Counted from the first letter of the stretch, positions 43,982 through 54,046 are shown. The stretch: 64,000 nucleotides of DNA from Pseudonocardia sp. T1-2H (GCF_038039215.1 NZ_JBBPCL010000003.1:194845-258844), one strand, 5' to 3'. Program-made: numbers and translations. The notes: a model not told the origin generated them from the letters alone.

Positions 43982-44591
43982 GGGGCGGAGTCTATGGCCA
44001 GACCCGCCGGCTCCGGAGGATGGCCGGGACGGGACCCCGCCACACCGGGCCGAGCGGCAATGAGCTCGGCGTGGACGTACTGGGAATCTCGGTGGCCGAT
44101 GACGCCGCATCAGCAGTGGGTCCGCGCCTCATCCCGACCCCGCGAACTGCGGAGGAGAACCCCGATGTCTGACCAGTCGACCGGAGCCCTCGACCACTGG
44201 CTCACCCCGCCGCCTCCACCGTCCCCGCGCAGTCCCGCTTCGGCGGCGACGGCGCCGTACCAGCCGGTGCCGAGGACGTCGGAGGCGGCGAGCAGGCTTG
44301 GAATCAGGTCGTCAGAGGGGTGTCGGGGGTGGCGACCAGGGTGCCGTCGGCTGCTGGCAAGACGGCGTCACCTACGACCCCGCCCGCCACGGCGGCGCCC
44401 ACCGCCTTCGCGGTCCATCATCTCCGTCAGCGGCGTGACCCATCCGGGGTCGGCTCTGCCCAGACGCCGTAACGCTGTCTCGGACCCGGGTCGGTCAGGG
44501 CAGCGTGAGGGCCGAATCCGGGGGTTTGACCGGCGAGGACGCGGGCGGGCGGCTCGGGCGGGCGAGGGCGCCGATCTCGTCGTCGAGCTGA
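43982..44591. other. Intergenic stretch without a recognised gene
   Basis: This 610-bp stretch holds only open frames of low-complexity or wrong-frame composition on both strands (for example a Pro-rich MSDQSTGALDHWLTPPPPPSPR frame). No conserved motif, repeat or palindrome stands out. Confidence 0.35.
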
Positions 44592-45014
44592 TCAGGAGCC
44601 TGTGAGCTGTTCGTTGAAGGCCATGAAATCGAGGCACCCCCACCGTTCGACGATCTTGTCGTTCGCGATGCGGAAGATGTGGATTCCGCGCAGCCGCAGG
44701 ACCTTGCCGTCGGGCGGCGCACCGAACAGCTCGCCGGTGCGGGTGCCCCAGGCGTGGAAGTACTCGACGACGAGGTCACCTTCGGCGATGTAGTGGTCGG
44801 CCTCGCTGCGCCAGTCGGGCACCGCAGCCCGCATGATCTGGCCTGCCTGGCGGAAGCCCTCGACGCCCTCGGGCGCGCCGGGGAACGGCGGGTCGTGGTT
44901 GACGAAGTCGGGCGCGACGTAGCGGTCGACTGCCGTGAGGTCGCCCTTGGTGAAGAGCTCCTGGATGAAGCTCTCGACGAGGTGCTTGTTGCGGGTGAGC
45001 TGATCGGTGGTCAT
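44592..45014 (-). CDS. SnoaL-like (NTF2-fold) protein, possible ester cyclase
   Basis: The 140-residue protein has the SnoaL/NTF2 cone fold: NKHLVESFIQELFTKGDLTAVDRYVAPDFVNHDPPFPGAPEGVEGFRQ, VPDWRSEADHYIAEGDLVVEYFHAWGTRTGELFG, IHIFRIANDKIVERWGCLDFMAFNEQL. The DWRSEADHYIAEGDLVVEYF pattern with a His is common in ester cyclases acting on aromatic polyketides. ATG 45014 is used. It diverges from the LuxR gene across 87 bp, and one may regulate the other. Confidence 0.85.
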   Translation of the reverse strand: MTTDQLTRNKHLVESFIQELFTKGDLTAVDRYVAPDFVNHDPPFPGAPEGVEGFRQAGQIMRAAVPDWRSEADHYIAEGDLVVEYFHAWGTRTGELFGAPPDGKVLRLRGIHIFRIANDKIVERWGCLDFMAFNEQLTGS

Positions 45015-45101
45015 ACCGAGAAGGGTCCGGCCGCCCGGTCGGGGCGACCATCCCAACTAAGTGGGGTTTCCCGGGCGGACCGCTGCCGCGACACTGGACG
45101 C

Positions 45102-46130
45102 GTGGCCGACATCGGCAGCGCCGAGCGCGGAGTGCTGCGCGTCTGCCGCAGCGGCCTCGACGTAACCGAGCTGCAGCGGCAGGTGCTGGCGGCACTGCGC
45201 CGGGCGATGACGATCGACGCCGCGTTCTTCGCGACCGCCGACCCGGAGACCCTGCTGTTCACCGGCGCGCACAGCGAGGACCCGCTCATCGCGATGGCCC
45301 CGATGTTCCTCGACAACGAGCTGAGCGGCCACGACGTCAACACGTTCCCGGAGCTGGTGCGCGCCCCGGGGCACGTCCGGTCGCTGGACACCGCCACCCA
45401 AAGCGCCTGGGGCCAGAGCGCCCGCTACCGCGACATCATGCGCCCGGTCGGCCTCGGCGACGAGCTGCGCGCCGCGTTGGTCGTCGGCGGCCACTGCTGG
45501 GGCTATCTGTGCCTGCACCGCGAGGACGGCGCGCTCGGCTTCACCGCCGCCGAGGCCGACCTCGTCCGCCGCCTCGCCCCGCGCATCGCGCACGCCCTGC
45601 GCCAGGCCGTCCTGCTGCACCGGCCCGTCCCGGACGCAGAGCGCCGCCCGGGCGTCGTGGTGATCGACGAGCAGATGGAGCTCGTGGCCAGCACCCCCGA
45701 GGCCGACGCCCTGCTCCCGCTCATCGGGCACGGCTCCACCCGGCTGCCGCTGCCGGTCGGCGTGTACTCCGTCGCCGCCGCCCTCGCGACGGCCGACCGG
45801 CCGCCGAGCCTTCGGGTGCGCGCGGCGACCGGCGGCTGGCTCAGCCTGCACGCCTCCAAGCTGTCCTCGCCCACCGAGACCCGCGTCGCCGTGGTCATCG
45901 AGCCCGCCGAGCCGCAGTCGACGCTGGGTGTGCTGCTGGCCGCCTACGGCCTCACCGCGCGGGAGCTGGACATCGCCCGGCACGTGCTGCGCGGCGACTC
46001 CACCAGGGCCATCGCGAACACGCTGCACATCTCCGCGCACACGGTGCAGGACCACCTCAAGTCGGTGTTCGACAAGGTCGGCGTGCGCAGCCGTCGCGAC
46101 CTCGTCGGACGGCTACTCGCCGGGGGTTAG
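45102..46130 (+). CDS. GAF-LuxR family transcriptional regulator
   Basis: The 342-residue protein has a GAF-like sensory part (FFATADPETLLFTGAHSEDPLIAMAPMFLDNELSGHD, then AALVVGGHCWGYLCLHREDGALGFTAAEADLVRRLAPRIAHALR) and a C-terminal LuxR helix-turn-helix: LTARELDIARHVLRGDSTRAIANTLHISAHTVQDHLKSVFDKVGVRSRRDLVGRL. GTG 45102 is the proposed start. It lies divergent from the SnoaL-like gene and upstream of an IS3 relic. The ligand is unknown. Confidence 0.9.
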   Translation: MADIGSAERGVLRVCRSGLDVTELQRQVLAALRRAMTIDAAFFATADPETLLFTGAHSEDPLIAMAPMFLDNELSGHDVNTFPELVRAPGHVRSLDTATQSAWGQSARYRDIMRPVGLGDELRAALVVGGHCWGYLCLHREDGALGFTAAEADLVRRLAPRIAHALRQAVLLHRPVPDAERRPGVVVIDEQMELVASTPEADALLPLIGHGSTRLPLPVGVYSVAAALATADRPPSLRVRAATGGWLSLHASKLSSPTETRVAVVIEPAEPQSTLGVLLAAYGLTARELDIARHVLRGDSTRAIANTLHISAHTVQDHLKSVFDKVGVRSRRDLVGRLLAGG

Positions 46131-46229
46131 CCCGGGCATGCTGGCTCCGCTCGCCGAACACCTCGTTGACGACACATCGCTGAACCCGTCCGCGACACTG
46201 CGTGAGCGCGGGTCCGGCCAGGTCGGGCG

Positions 46230-46595
46230 CGTTGCTGACGTAGACCGCCGAGCGCAGCAGTCAAAGACGCCTGCTCGAAACGAATCGTGGGCTACTCCAT
46301 CAACGCCCGCATGACCTCCGAACTCGCCGTCACTGCGCTACGCAACGCCATCGCACTACGCGATCCCGCCGCGACAGCGATCGTGCACTCCGACCGGGCG
46401 CAGCTAGTTCCGATCACACGCCTACCAGCGCGTTCTGCGCGACGCGCAACTACGCGGCTCGATGGGCCGAGTGGGAACCTGCGCCGACAACGCGGATCGA
46501 GACCACCTACCACCGCCGCCGACGCCAACGCCACTCTCGGCCGCCTCACGCCTATCGAGTTCGAGATAATGCTCAGCACCGCTCACGCGGCCTGA
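46230..46595 (+). pseudogene. IS3-family transposase (OrfB), C-terminal remnant
   Basis: Pieces of an IS3 OrfB read VGYSINARMTSELAVTALRNAIALRDPAATAIVHSDRAQ (the region around the second Asp) and LGRLTPIEFEIMLSTAHAA (the usual C-terminus). The part between them, including the expected catalytic Glu region, is shortened and out of frame. There is no start and no inverted repeat in view. It is a decayed insertion sequence. Confidence 0.75.
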
Positions 46596-46808
46596 CCCAC
46601 CTACCGAACCGGAGTCAACTGAAGTCTGGGCAGTCCAAATTCCTGACTCAGGACACTAGAGCCGCCTAGCAGATCCATCCGCATCAACTCGCCATCACCA
46701 CGCCTCACCGCTTATCCCGCCCTATGGAGTCCGTGCGACTGCGCGGGTACACAAAGCAATCTGACAGAAAAAGTGCGGAATTTCAGGTAGACCGTTAACC
46801 TCTTCTAC

Positions 46809-47735
46809 ATGCTGGACGTGCGGAGAATGCAGGTACTCAGAGCGGTCGTCACCAGTGGGTCTGTCACGGCAGCTGCCGCCAACCTCGGCTACACGCCATC
46901 AGCCGTCAGTCAACAGGTGGCGGCGTTGGAGAAGCAGGCTGGTATTGCGCTGCTCGAACGCGTGGGTCGGGGCGTGCAGCCGACGGCAGCCGGCCTATTG
47001 CTCACGAAACACGCCGACACCATCAGCAGGTTCGTCGCGGAGGCAGAGACAGAACTAGCCGACCTACAGGCCGGACGCACCGGGCGGTTGACCATCCGCT
47101 ACTTCGCCACCGCGGGCGCGAGTCTGGTTGCGCCCGCGCTGGCCACGTTCCGTCGCGAACGCCCCGGCGTGCAGGTCGATCTGAAACTGGCCGATCCCGA
47201 GGATCCGCTGCCGGAGGTGATGCGGGGGCGTGCCGATCTCGCGATCGTCGTCCGGCCACCCCACGGTTTCGCTGAGGGCGTCCGCCTCGTGCACCTGCTC
47301 GACGACCCCTACCGCGTCGTGCTTCCCCGAGGGCACCGCCTCGCAGGGAAGCCCGTCGTGGAACTCGCCGACCTCGGGGACGAGCCATGGGTGGGCAGCG
47401 AGCTGCCGATCGGCCCCTGCTTCGAGGTCGTGTCCCAGGCGTGCGCCGCGGCGGGTTTCAGCCCGAGCTTCGTGGTGCAGAGCGAGGACCACGCCACCGC
47501 ACAGGGGTTCGTCGCCGCTGGTGTCGGGATCAGCCTGATCCCTCGGCTAGGACTGCAAAGTCCGCATCCGGACGTGCTCATCCGCGAGATCCGCAGACCG
47601 GAACCGATCAGGGCGATCCATGCAGTATTGCGAGAGGCAGCCCCAGCCCAGTCCATAGTGCGCTCCTTCGTTGAGACCCTGCGACAGACCGCGGGCGATC
47701 ACCAACGCGACCAGGGCACGGCGGGCCAAGGCTGA
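46809..47735 (+). CDS. LysR-family transcriptional regulator
   Basis: The 308-residue regulator has the LysR DNA-binding domain at the N-terminus (MQVLRAVVTSGSVTAAAANLGYTPSAVSQQVAALEKQAGIALLERVGRGVQPTAAG) and the two-part substrate-binding domain (LTIRYFATAGASLVAPALATFRRERPGVQVDLKLADPEDPLPEVMRGRADLAIVV). ATG 46809 starts it. It stands alone, and the nearest unit downstream is the MHS transporter operon, after about 770 bp. The inducer is unknown. Confidence 0.92.
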   Translation: MLDVRRMQVLRAVVTSGSVTAAAANLGYTPSAVSQQVAALEKQAGIALLERVGRGVQPTAAGLLLTKHADTISRFVAEAETELADLQAGRTGRLTIRYFATAGASLVAPALATFRRERPGVQVDLKLADPEDPLPEVMRGRADLAIVVRPPHGFAEGVRLVHLLDDPYRVVLPRGHRLAGKPVVELADLGDEPWVGSELPIGPCFEVVSQACAAAGFSPSFVVQSEDHATAQGFVAAGVGISLIPRLGLQSPHPDVLIREIRRPEPIRAIHAVLREAAPAQSIVRSFVETLRQTAGDHQRDQGTAGQG

Positions 47736-48504
47736 ACTCACCGGTCCAATGCGTGACGCTCACCCGAACCGCAGATAAGGGGTCCCACTGGCAGTTCGGC
47801 GGTTTGATCAGCGGCGTCGACGTTCATGGTGCTGGGTGGCCGCTTGTCGATCGACGCCAGCCAGAGCGCCGCCGGCGCAACGAATGCACTGCGTACGGCC
47901 ATCTATCTCCCCATCTCGTTGGCATCCAGCACAGTGGTCCACCGGGCACCGGGCACCGGGCACCGGCCACCGGTGCCGCCCACCGCTCTAGAGATCCTCG
48001 CTGTGCGTACGAACTCCTCGCCGAGATCGACAGGTAGATCCGGCGACACACCGGCCCCTGCCCGACGCTCTGCTCCCTCCGCGTGGTACGGCTCTGGCGG
48101 TGACTCGGCAGCCTGAGCCGATGGCGCTGGCGGTGCGGCTGCGGGTGCGGGTGCGGGTGCGCGATTCGTAGAGAGGCGAGCCCTTCCAACCGGGGGCGTA
48201 CTGCTGGATCGCCTAGCGGGCCGGGCAGTAGCCGCTCCGTAGGCAGAACGGGCCCTCGAGCCATCCAGCGGTACGAGGTTAAGCGGTTCAATCCGCCACG
48301 TGTGACGTCATCGCCCGACCGGAACGGCGGCGTGGCCCTCGAGAGAAGCTCGAACAAACTTGCTAGTTGTCCTACGTCTGTTGACTGACGACTGGTTGCT
48401 GGTTACCTTCTGCCTACCGATCGGCGTAATTCGGCATCACGCAAGGTCCACCTCACCCCTGAATGGCAGGCAAGTGACCGTGGCGCTAATCCCCTGGAGG
48501 GGCG
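47736..48504. other. Long intergenic region with short tandem repeats and a possible GntR site
   Basis: About 770 bp hold no gene I can support. Two tandem repeats stand out: ACCGGGC, four units of 7 bp from 47941, and GCGGGT-type units of 6 bp from 48135 to 48160. TTGTCCTACGT at 48367-48377 fits the TNGTNNNACNA pattern of FadR-group GntR sites except for the last base, and it lies about 130 bp before the transporter gene. The rest is unexplained. Confidence 0.45.
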
Positions 48505-49803
48505 ATGACCGGAAGCTCACGGAAAGTTACTTTGGGTAGCTTCATCGGCACGACCATCGAATGGTACGACTTCTTCCTCTATGGGACGGCGAGCGCGCTG
48601 ATCTTCAGCAAGCTGTTCTTCCCGTCGTACGACCCACTCGTGGGCACGCTGTTGTCGTTCGCGACTTTTGGCGTCGCCTTCCTGGCGCGGCCGCTGGGCG
48701 GGATCATCTTCGGGCATTTCGGCGATCGGCTCGGTCGCAAACCCATGTTGGTCATCACGCTGATGATGATGGGGGTGGCGACCGGCGCGATCGGTCTGCT
48801 TCCGACCTACGAGACCATCGGTGTCGCCGCGCCGATCTTGCTCGTGCTGCTTCGCGTCGTGCAGGGGCTGTCCGTCGGTGGGGAGTACGGCGGGGCGGTC
48901 CTGATGACGGTCGAGCACGCTCCTCCGAATCGCCGGGGGTTGTACGGAAGCTGGGTGCAGTCGGGCTCGCCCGCCGGGCTCATCATCTCCAACGCGGTCT
49001 TCCTCGTGATCACCTCGCAGGTCTCCCAGGAGCAGCTCCTCGCCTGGGCGTGGCGTATTCCGTTCTTGGCCAGCTTCATTCTGGTTGTCGTTGGTATCGT
49101 CATCCGCCTCTCGCTGGAGGAGAGCCCAGCGTTCGAGCGGGTGGCGAAGGCGCAGGTGGAATCGGCGCCGCTCGTGAGTGTCCTGCGGAACCACAAGAAG
49201 CAGGTCCTGCTCACCGCCGGCGCCTACGTATCGACCGGCGTAGCCGTCTACCTGGCGGCGGTGTTCAGTCTCAGCTATGGCACCACGAAGGTGGGCTTCA
49301 GCTTCAGCGAGATGCTGCTGGTGGTCCTGCTCGGGCAGATTCTGGCGTTCGTTCTTATGCCGACGTTCGCCCATATCTCCGACCGCGTCGGCCACAAGCG
49401 GGTCTTCATGATCGGAATCGTGGGGATGGGCCTCATGGCCTTCCCGTGGCTGTGGTTGTTCGGCACTGGCGACTTCCTGCTCGCCCTGCTGGGGTTCGTC
49501 CTGCTATTCATTCCGTACAGTGCCACCTACGGGACGATGGCGGCCCTGTTCGCAAGCGTGTATGAGACGCGGGTCGGGTACTCCGGCCTCTCGCTCGGCT
49601 ACCAGCTCGGCACGGTGGTGGGTAGCGCCCTCGCACCAATCACCGCAACCGCGCTCGTCGCCAGCACGGGGACCATCGCCTCAGTCGGCTGGTACATGGT
49701 GGCGACCGCGGTGCTGTCGTTCGTCGCGACCATCTGGCTCACGTCAGCTGTCGCGGCCCCGATCAGGGACGCGGGTTCCGTCGGAACCGAGATGGTCAAC
49801 TGA
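48505..49803 (+). CDS. MHS-family proton symporter (MFS transporter)
   Basis: The 432-residue protein has about 12 membrane helices. The first loop motif is GHFGDRLGRKPML, and helix 1 is preceded by TTIEWYDFFLYGTASALIF, which is typical of the metabolite:H+ symporter (MHS) family of organic-acid and aromatic-acid importers. The start at ATG 48505 follows GGAGGGG. It is the first gene of the long intact plus-strand operon and probably imports the substrate that the operon degrades. Confidence 0.92.
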   Translation: MTGSSRKVTLGSFIGTTIEWYDFFLYGTASALIFSKLFFPSYDPLVGTLLSFATFGVAFLARPLGGIIFGHFGDRLGRKPMLVITLMMMGVATGAIGLLPTYETIGVAAPILLVLLRVVQGLSVGGEYGGAVLMTVEHAPPNRRGLYGSWVQSGSPAGLIISNAVFLVITSQVSQEQLLAWAWRIPFLASFILVVVGIVIRLSLEESPAFERVAKAQVESAPLVSVLRNHKKQVLLTAGAYVSTGVAVYLAAVFSLSYGTTKVGFSFSEMLLVVLLGQILAFVLMPTFAHISDRVGHKRVFMIGIVGMGLMAFPWLWLFGTGDFLLALLGFVLLFIPYSATYGTMAALFASVYETRVGYSGLSLGYQLGTVVGSALAPITATALVASTGTIASVGWYMVATAVLSFVATIWLTSAVAAPIRDAGSVGTEMVN

Positions 49804-49893
49804 CGACATCGGTCCCGATCTACTCGCTCCGGCCTGTGCGAGGAAGGGGAGGCTTCTCCCACTGCCTCCGCCCAAAAGGACAAGGGTGTCTTG

Positions 49894-50691
49894 GTGAGCT
49901 TCAAGAACGTGTCGTCGACCGGACGGTCCCACGCCGTCAAGGAGCAGATCCTCGAGGCGATCACGAACGGTGAATATGCACCTGGCGACAAGCTGCCCTC
50001 CGAGAGCGAGCTCGGGACGTCGCTCGGCGTGAGCCGAGTAAGCGTCAGGGAGGCGTTGCGCTCCCTGGAGGCTGTGGGGCTCGTCGAGATCCACCACGGG
50101 CGGGGCAGTTTCGTGGCGATGGGGCCGAGGGGGCGCTACCAGTCGCCCTTCGCCGGATGGCTACAGGTTCACCGCGACGAGGTCCTTGACCTGATGAAGG
50201 TCCGAGGGGCTCTGGACGAGCTCGCCGCGGCCGAAGCGGCGACGAAGGCGGATGAACCGGCGCTCGCGGCCATCGAGGAAGCTCAGGAGCGGTTCCGGGT
50301 TGCGGCACGAAATCCAGCGGCAGCGATGGATGAGCTCATCGACTCCGACGTGGCGTTTCACGTCGCTATCGCGCGGGCGAGCGGCAGCTCGCTGCTCCTG
50401 GACCTGCTCGAGGAGCTCAACAAGCTCTTCGAGCAGTCGCGTAACGCTCTCTTCTCTCTCGATCAGCGTGCGAGCCGGTCCGTCAGGGAGCACGACGCGA
50501 TCGTCAAGGCGATCCGCAGCGGTAGCGGGACGAAAGCCAGGTCGACGGCGGCACGTCACTTGGAGTCGACCCGCAGGACGCTGACGAGCGGCGATCTGTT
50601 CCAGCGTCTCGGCGGGGACGCCGGAGCCACACATGAAGCGATCCATCCAGCGGACGACAATAACGAGATCAAGGGAGCACCCTCGCAATGA
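49894..50691 (+). CDS. GntR-family (FadR-type) regulator
   Basis: The 265-residue regulator has the GntR winged-helix domain (AVKEQILEAITNGEYAPGDKLPSESELGTSLGVSRVSVREALRSLEAVGLVEIHHGRGSFVA) and a C-terminal FCD all-helical ligand domain (EVLDLMKVRGALDELAAAEAATKADEPALAAIEEAQERF). It starts at GTG 49894 or TTG 49891, 90 bp after the transporter, and its stop overlaps the next gene as ATGA, so it is part of the same operon. It likely responds to the organic acid substrate or a product. Confidence 0.92.
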   Translation: MSFKNVSSTGRSHAVKEQILEAITNGEYAPGDKLPSESELGTSLGVSRVSVREALRSLEAVGLVEIHHGRGSFVAMGPRGRYQSPFAGWLQVHRDEVLDLMKVRGALDELAAAEAATKADEPALAAIEEAQERFRVAARNPAAAMDELIDSDVAFHVAIARASGSSLLLDLLEELNKLFEQSRNALFSLDQRASRSVREHDAIVKAIRSGSGTKARSTAARHLESTRRTLTSGDLFQRLGGDAGATHEAIHPADDNNEIKGAPSQ

Positions 50692-51842
50692 GGATTACCG
50701 GCGGTGAGTTTTTCATCGTGACCCTTCCGCTCCGGCGACAGCACACCTGGGCGTCCAACACGCGGGTGTCGATCGGGCGGCATGCGCTTGTCCGGATCGA
50801 TACGGACGAGGGGGTCAGCGGATGGGGTGAGGCCCCTGCCATGGCCACCTGGGGCGGTCCGGGCGGTGTGCATTACGGCGAGACGCCGGAGACGGTCGTC
50901 CACCTTGGTGAGGACTACCTGCTGCCCGCTATCACCGGGTGCGATCCGCTCGACATTGCGGTGGTCCACGATCGGATGGACGCGGTGGTCAAGGGCAACC
51001 CGTACGCAAAGGCGGCCCTGGACATCGCCTGCTATGACGCGGCGGGTAAGGGACTCGGCAAGCCGGTGTGGGCGCTGTTGGGCGGCAAGTTCCGCGACGG
51101 CGTACAGCTCGCGCACTCGCTCGGGCTGCTCCCGATGGACGAGTGCCTCGCGGAGGCCAAAGCAGCGGTGGCGGAGGGCGCGCGCACGATCAAGGTCAAG
51201 ACAGGCCACGACGCGCAGCGCGATGTCGAGATCGTCGGCCGGCTGCGCGAGGCGCTCGGTCCGGACATCGGCATCCGGGTCGACGGCAACGAGGGCTATC
51301 GCACGGTGCACGAGGCGATCGCCGTCACCAACGCGCAGCAGGAGTTCGACATCATGCTCTGTGAGCAGCCCGTGGCGGGCGACGACGCGATGGCCAAGGT
51401 GGCGGCCGGCGTCTCGGTCCCGGTGATGGCCGACGAGTCCGCCTGGACCGCCCTCGACATCGTCCGGCTGCACGCGATGGACGCGGCAGCCTGCTACTCG
51501 CTCTACGTCACCAAGCCGGGCGGGCTGTACCGCGCGCGGCAGCAGGCCGACATCGCGGCGCAGTACGGGATGTACAGCGATGTTGGCGGATCGATCGAGA
51601 TGGGCATCGGGAACGCGGCCAACCTGCACCTCGCCGCCGCCACCCGCAACGCCTGGCTGCCGAGTGTCTGCCCGGTGACCACCGTGGACGGTACCGACGG
51701 CCCGACCGTCGCGGGCGTGTACTACGTCGACGACGTGGTCAGCGAGCCGTTCGGGTTCCGCGACGGCATGGTCGTGCTTCCCGACGGCCCCGGCCTGGGG
51801 GTGGACGTCGACGTCGAGAAGATCCGGAAGTACGCGGAGTGA
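50688..51842 (+). CDS. Enolase-superfamily enzyme (mandelate racemase / muconate cycloisomerase group)
   Basis: The 384-residue protein has the MR/MLE layout. Metal and catalytic residues are seen in TIKVKTG (Lys pair), GIRVDGNEGY (Asp), MLCEQPVAG (Glu), PVMADESAW (Asp) and YVTKPGGLYRARQ (Lys). The family abstracts a proton next to a carboxylate and then racemises, cycloisomerises or dehydrates the substrate. ATG 50688 overlaps the GntR stop. It is followed by the opine-dehydrogenase-like gene. I cannot tell which reaction it does, but the Lys-Lys arrangement fits cycloisomerase or racemase members. Confidence 0.92.
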   Translation: MRITGGEFFIVTLPLRRQHTWASNTRVSIGRHALVRIDTDEGVSGWGEAPAMATWGGPGGVHYGETPETVVHLGEDYLLPAITGCDPLDIAVVHDRMDAVVKGNPYAKAALDIACYDAAGKGLGKPVWALLGGKFRDGVQLAHSLGLLPMDECLAEAKAAVAEGARTIKVKTGHDAQRDVEIVGRLREALGPDIGIRVDGNEGYRTVHEAIAVTNAQQEFDIMLCEQPVAGDDAMAKVAAGVSVPVMADESAWTALDIVRLHAMDAAACYSLYVTKPGGLYRARQQADIAAQYGMYSDVGGSIEMGIGNAANLHLAAATRNAWLPSVCPVTTVDGTDGPTVAGVYYVDDVVSEPFGFRDGMVVLPDGPGLGVDVDVEKIRKYAE

Positions 51843-51891
51843 GCGGCGGCCGACCCGGAACAAGGATGTCGCGGGGGAACGGGGAGCCCGG

Positions 51892-53001
51892 ATGCCCACA
51901 TCGGTAGCGGTGCTCGGTGCCGGGAACGGAGGCCTGGCCGCGGCAGCCGACCTCACCCTGCGCGGTGTCGAGGTTCGCTTGTACAGCCGGCGCATGCAGA
52001 GCCTGGAGCCCATCCGGAGCGCCGGTGGGATCCGTATCGACGGTGCCGCAGGCAGCGGGCTCGCCGAGGTCGCGACGCTCACCGACGATCTCGGCGCGGC
52101 GGTCGCCGGGGCCGACCTGGTGATGCTGGTCGTTCCGGCCACTGCTCTGGCCGGCTACGCGGCGGGGCTGGCTGGGGTGCTGGGCGACGGCCAGCCCGTG
52201 TTCCTCAACCCCGGCGGCACCGGCGGCGCGCTCGCCTTCACCACCGAGCTGCGACGGTCGGGGTTCCGCGGCGAGCCGTGCGTGTGCGAGGGGTCCACCC
52301 TGACCTACGCCTGCCGGCGGCAGGACCCGACCAGTGTGACGATCTCCAACGTCGCCCCGGCGGTGCCGTTCGCCGCCTTCCCCGGCAAGGGCGGGGAGGA
52401 GTTGCACGCCGTCGTGGCGCAGCTCTATCCCGCTGTTGCGCTGCGGGGCAGCGTCCTCGACACGGGCCTGGTCAACATCAATGCGGTCGAGCACCCCGCG
52501 CAGGTGTTGCTGAACACCGGCTGGATCGAGCACACGCGGGGCGACTTCTACTTCTACCGTGAGGGAACCACGGAGTCGGTCGGGCGGGTCATCGACGAGG
52601 TCGACCGGGAACGGCTCGCCATTGCCGAGGCGCTCGGCGTCACGGTTCCGACCTTCGCCGAGATCTTCCACCAGGCCGGCTACACCACGGCCGAGGCGGC
52701 GGCCACCGGCAGCGCGCATGCCTGTCTGCAGGCGAGCGAGGCCAACTGGTGGTTCCGGGCGCCCTCGACGATGGACCACCGCTACGTGCACGAGGACGTC
52801 GGTTTCGGGCTGGTCCCGTGGGCGGGTTGGGCGCGCCTGGTCGGCGTGTCGACGCCCACGATCGACGCACTGGTGACGATCGCGTCGGCCACGGCCGGGC
52901 GGGACTACGCACAGGAGGGGCTCACGATGGAACGGATGGGGCTGGCCGGAGTGGACGCGGCCGAGCTGGACGACCTGCTGCAGTCCGGGGGCATGCGGTG
53001 A
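51892..53001 (+). CDS. Opine-dehydrogenase-like NAD(P)-dependent enzyme
   Basis: The 369-residue protein has the N-terminal Rossmann domain (VAVLGAGNGGLAAAADLTLRG), LVPATALAGYAAGL-type loops and a C-terminal octopine-dehydrogenase domain (NINAVEHPAQVLLNTGWIEHTRG, with the conserved His). Such enzymes reduce or oxidise N-(carboxyalkyl)amino acids with NAD(P). The start is ATG 51892, and its stop overlaps the next GTG. It suggests that an N-linked dicarboxylate occurs in the pathway. Confidence 0.88.
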   Translation: MPTSVAVLGAGNGGLAAAADLTLRGVEVRLYSRRMQSLEPIRSAGGIRIDGAAGSGLAEVATLTDDLGAAVAGADLVMLVVPATALAGYAAGLAGVLGDGQPVFLNPGGTGGALAFTTELRRSGFRGEPCVCEGSTLTYACRRQDPTSVTISNVAPAVPFAAFPGKGGEELHAVVAQLYPAVALRGSVLDTGLVNINAVEHPAQVLLNTGWIEHTRGDFYFYREGTTESVGRVIDEVDRERLAIAEALGVTVPTFAEIFHQAGYTTAEAAATGSAHACLQASEANWWFRAPSTMDHRYVHEDVGFGLVPWAGWARLVGVSTPTIDALVTIASATAGRDYAQEGLTMERMGLAGVDAAELDDLLQSGGMR

Positions 53002-54002
53002 CGGGGCCGGCATTCGACTTTTGCTTCCTGCCGAACGCGCCCCTGGCCGATACCGTGGACCTCGCCCGGCTGGGCGAGTCCCTGGGGTACCGCACGATGT
53101 GGATCCCCGACCAGGATTTCCTCCACGACCCGTTCGTCCTCGCCGCCGCGGTCGCCCACGCGACCGACCGGATCGGCGTGGGCATCGGGATCACCACCCC
53201 GCTCACCCGGCACAGCGCTCACATCGCGCGCGTCGCGGCGAGCCTGGACGAGTTGTCCGGGCACCGTCTCACGCTCGGCCTGGGCAGCGGCAACATCGAC
53301 CACGTGGTGCGTCCGATGGGCTTCCCGGCCGCAGGTCCGCTGGGTCGGGTCCGGGAGGGGATCGCCGCGGTGACCGCGCTGCTGCGCGGCGAGTCGGTGA
53401 GCTTCGCCGACGACGCCCCGGACGTCCGCCTCGGCGTCGAGGTGACCCGGCAGATCCCGCTCTACCTCGGAGCGCGGGGGCCCAAGATGCTCGAGCTCGC
53501 CGGGCGGACGGCGGACGGCGTGCTCGTGGAGTCGCTGTTCAACGGCGGCGGGATGGAGCACGCCGTCGGTTGCGTCCGATCCGGGCTCGAGCGGTCGGGG
53601 CGCAGCACCGCCGTCGACGTGGTGTCGTGGCAGGTGGTCGTCGTGTCCGACGACCCGCGATCGGAGCTGGACCGCTTCCGGTCGTGGGTGGCGCGGATGA
53701 TCCAGGTCGGCCCGCCGGAGGCGATGTTGCGGATCGGTGTGGAGCCGGAGAACCTCGAGCGCGTCCTCGGCCTGCTGGCGGATGGTCGTGCCGCCGAGGC
53801 CACGGACGCGGTCAGCGACGAGTCCGTGCAGTGCGTGGTGCTCGTCGACACCCCCGACCGACTCGTGGAGCGGATCACGGCCGTCCTCGAACGCGGCGCC
53901 CGCTCGGTCTCGCTCGTGTCCTCGGCGTCGGCCGAGCTGACGGCCCGCAACCTCACCCGGTTCGCGAAGGAGGTCGCGCCCGCGTTCACGACCGCGGGCT
54001 GA
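52998..54002 (+). CDS. LLM-family oxidoreductase, F420-dependent type
   Basis: The 334-residue protein has the F420-type luciferase barrel: LGESLGYRTMWIPDQDFLHDPFVLAAAVAHATDRIGVGIGITTPLTRHSAHIARVAASLDELSGHRLTLGLGSGN, and PLYLGARGPKMLELAGRTADGVLVESL. The last segment is typical of methylene-tetrahydromethanopterin reductase-like enzymes that bind F420. GTG 52998 overlaps the opine-dehydrogenase-like stop as GTGA, so the two are translated together. It may carry out a reduction or oxidation of an imine or N-heterocycle. Confidence 0.87.
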   Translation: MTGPAFDFCFLPNAPLADTVDLARLGESLGYRTMWIPDQDFLHDPFVLAAAVAHATDRIGVGIGITTPLTRHSAHIARVAASLDELSGHRLTLGLGSGNIDHVVRPMGFPAAGPLGRVREGIAAVTALLRGESVSFADDAPDVRLGVEVTRQIPLYLGARGPKMLELAGRTADGVLVESLFNGGGMEHAVGCVRSGLERSGRSTAVDVVSWQVVVVSDDPRSELDRFRSWVARMIQVGPPEAMLRIGVEPENLERVLGLLADGRAAEATDAVSDESVQCVVLVDTPDRLVERITAVLERGARSVSLVSSASAELTARNLTRFAKEVAPAFTTAG

Positions 54003-54046
54003 CCTCGTACGCCGATCGCGACCCCGTTTCCGAGAAGGAGTGTGCC

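Noticed and set aside
47941..48160. CRISPR array
   Set aside because: The short tandem units (7 bp ACCGGGC and 6 bp GCGGGT) have no spacers and are simple repeats.
50556..52142. A 528-codon minus-strand open frame opposite the enolase-superfamily gene
   Set aside because: It is the antisense shadow of high-GC coding DNA; the plus-strand genes there have full family motifs.
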